Assembly (NCBI GenBank): GCA_003156795.1
Contig: PMHU01000143.1
Coordinates: 48,445 to 61,435, forward strand
Reading direction: 5' to 3'
DNA length: 12,991 nucleotides
Source of the DNA: Acidimicrobiaceae bacterium
GTDB lineage: Bacteria > Actinomycetota > Acidimicrobiia > Acidimicrobiales > Palsa-688
Each line of letters starts with the position of its first letter. Positions within the stretch are counted from its first letter, which is position 1. The notes under the pieces are model-generated. The model saw nothing but the letters and a program-made list of their open reading frames with translations, was not told the DNA's origin and did no database searches. The position numbers were made by a program, and so were the translations under genes. Below, piece after piece: positions 12,675 to 12,991 of this stretch.

Positions 12675-12991
12675 GTGACGAACCGTCCGGATCGCCGGCT
12701 CGTCCTGGTGGTTGAGGACGAGCCGGCGATCGCGGACGTGATCGTCATGTACCTGAGCAAAAGTGGTTACAGAGTCTGCGTCGAATCCGATGGAGTTGAC
12801 GCGCTCGAGGCCGTCAGGGCGCAGCGGCCTGACGCGATAGTCCTCGATGTCGGGTTGCCGACCATCGACGGCATCGAGGTGTGCCGCCGCTTACGGGCGG
12901 CGCAGGACTGGACACCCATCCTGTTCGTCACCGCCCGTGACGATGAAGTCGACCGGGTGGTCGGCTTGGAGCTCGGTGCCGACGACTACAT
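12675..12991 (+). CDS. Response regulator, receiver domain (runs off window end)
   Basis: The first 105 codons of a two-component response regulator. The receiver domain shows the acidic pair E14-D15 in LVVEDEPAI, phosphoacceptor D58 in AIVLDVGLPTIDG (54-66), the switch threonine T86 in LFVTARDDEVDRVVGLELGA (83-102) and the start of G-A-D-D-Y. The conserved lysine and the output domain are outside the window. The wording (TARDDEVDRVVGLELGADDY) is that of OmpR/PhoB regulators, so a winged-helix output domain and a following histidine kinase are expected. The GTG at 12675 was chosen because TACGAT (12663-12668) ends 6 nt before it, fitting a leaderless message. GTG at 12672 or 12654 are in-frame alternatives. 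It is 66 nt behind the lipoprotein gene, with hairpins between. Phosphorylation site certain; subfamily likely. Confidence 0.9.
   Translation, partial: MTNRPDRRLVLVVEDEPAIADVIVMYLSKSGYRVCVESDGVDALEAVRAQRPDAIVLDVGLPTIDGIEVCRRLRAAQDWTPILFVTARDDEVDRVVGLELGADDY

Overview
The window comes from a high-GC bacterium, by eye roughly two thirds G+C with G/C-rich third codon positions. Frequent GTG and TTG starts, several genes that look leaderless, Thr/Pro-rich lipoproteins and the protein families present (DHA2 transporter under MarR, YkuD L,D-transpeptidase lipoprotein, AttH/CrtC-like plus APH pair, small MCTY protein) point to an actinobacterium, perhaps of an environmental lineage such as Acidimicrobiia. 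That lineage guess is from gene content only. I see no tRNA, rRNA, CRISPR array, transposase or replication origin.

Left end (1-1102, minus strand): an ArsR/SmtB metal sensor with a complete alpha-5 metal site, followed by an NRAMP-type divalent-metal transporter that runs off the window. A perfect 10-bp-arm palindrome lies just upstream of arsR and is the likely operator.

1132-3070: a decayed C-terminal scrap of a berberine-bridge-type FAD oxidase (minus), an unrecognised 155-residue ORF (plus), and a diguanylate cyclase with one intact and one degenerate GGDEF domain (minus). The last two converge with overlapping stop codons.

3293-6030: a stand-alone cyclic-nucleotide-binding domain protein (minus) and a two-gene plus-strand operon (AttH/CrtC-like lipocalin-fold protein, then an APH-type phosphotransferase) diverge from a 97-bp spacer. 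That spacer carries two back-to-back promoters placed for leaderless transcripts.

6070-11397: a compact minus-strand operon of marR, DHA2 MFS exporter, dienelactone hydrolase, small MCTY protein, L,D-transpeptidase lipoprotein and a phytanoyl-CoA-dioxygenase-like gene. The gaps are -8, 9, 3, 18 and 27 nt. The last gene is broken by a frameshift that coincides with missing sequence. Inverted repeats cover the inferred marR promoter, which suggests autoregulation of the whole unit.

Right end (11584-12991, plus strand): a secreted helical protein and a small lipoprotein overlap by GTGA. After a hairpin region comes the receiver domain of a response regulator, cut by the window end.

Most functions are of known families. 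The least explained items are the secreted protein/lipoprotein pair, the 155-residue ORF, the AttH-like/phosphotransferase pair and the unusual composition of the MarR operon.
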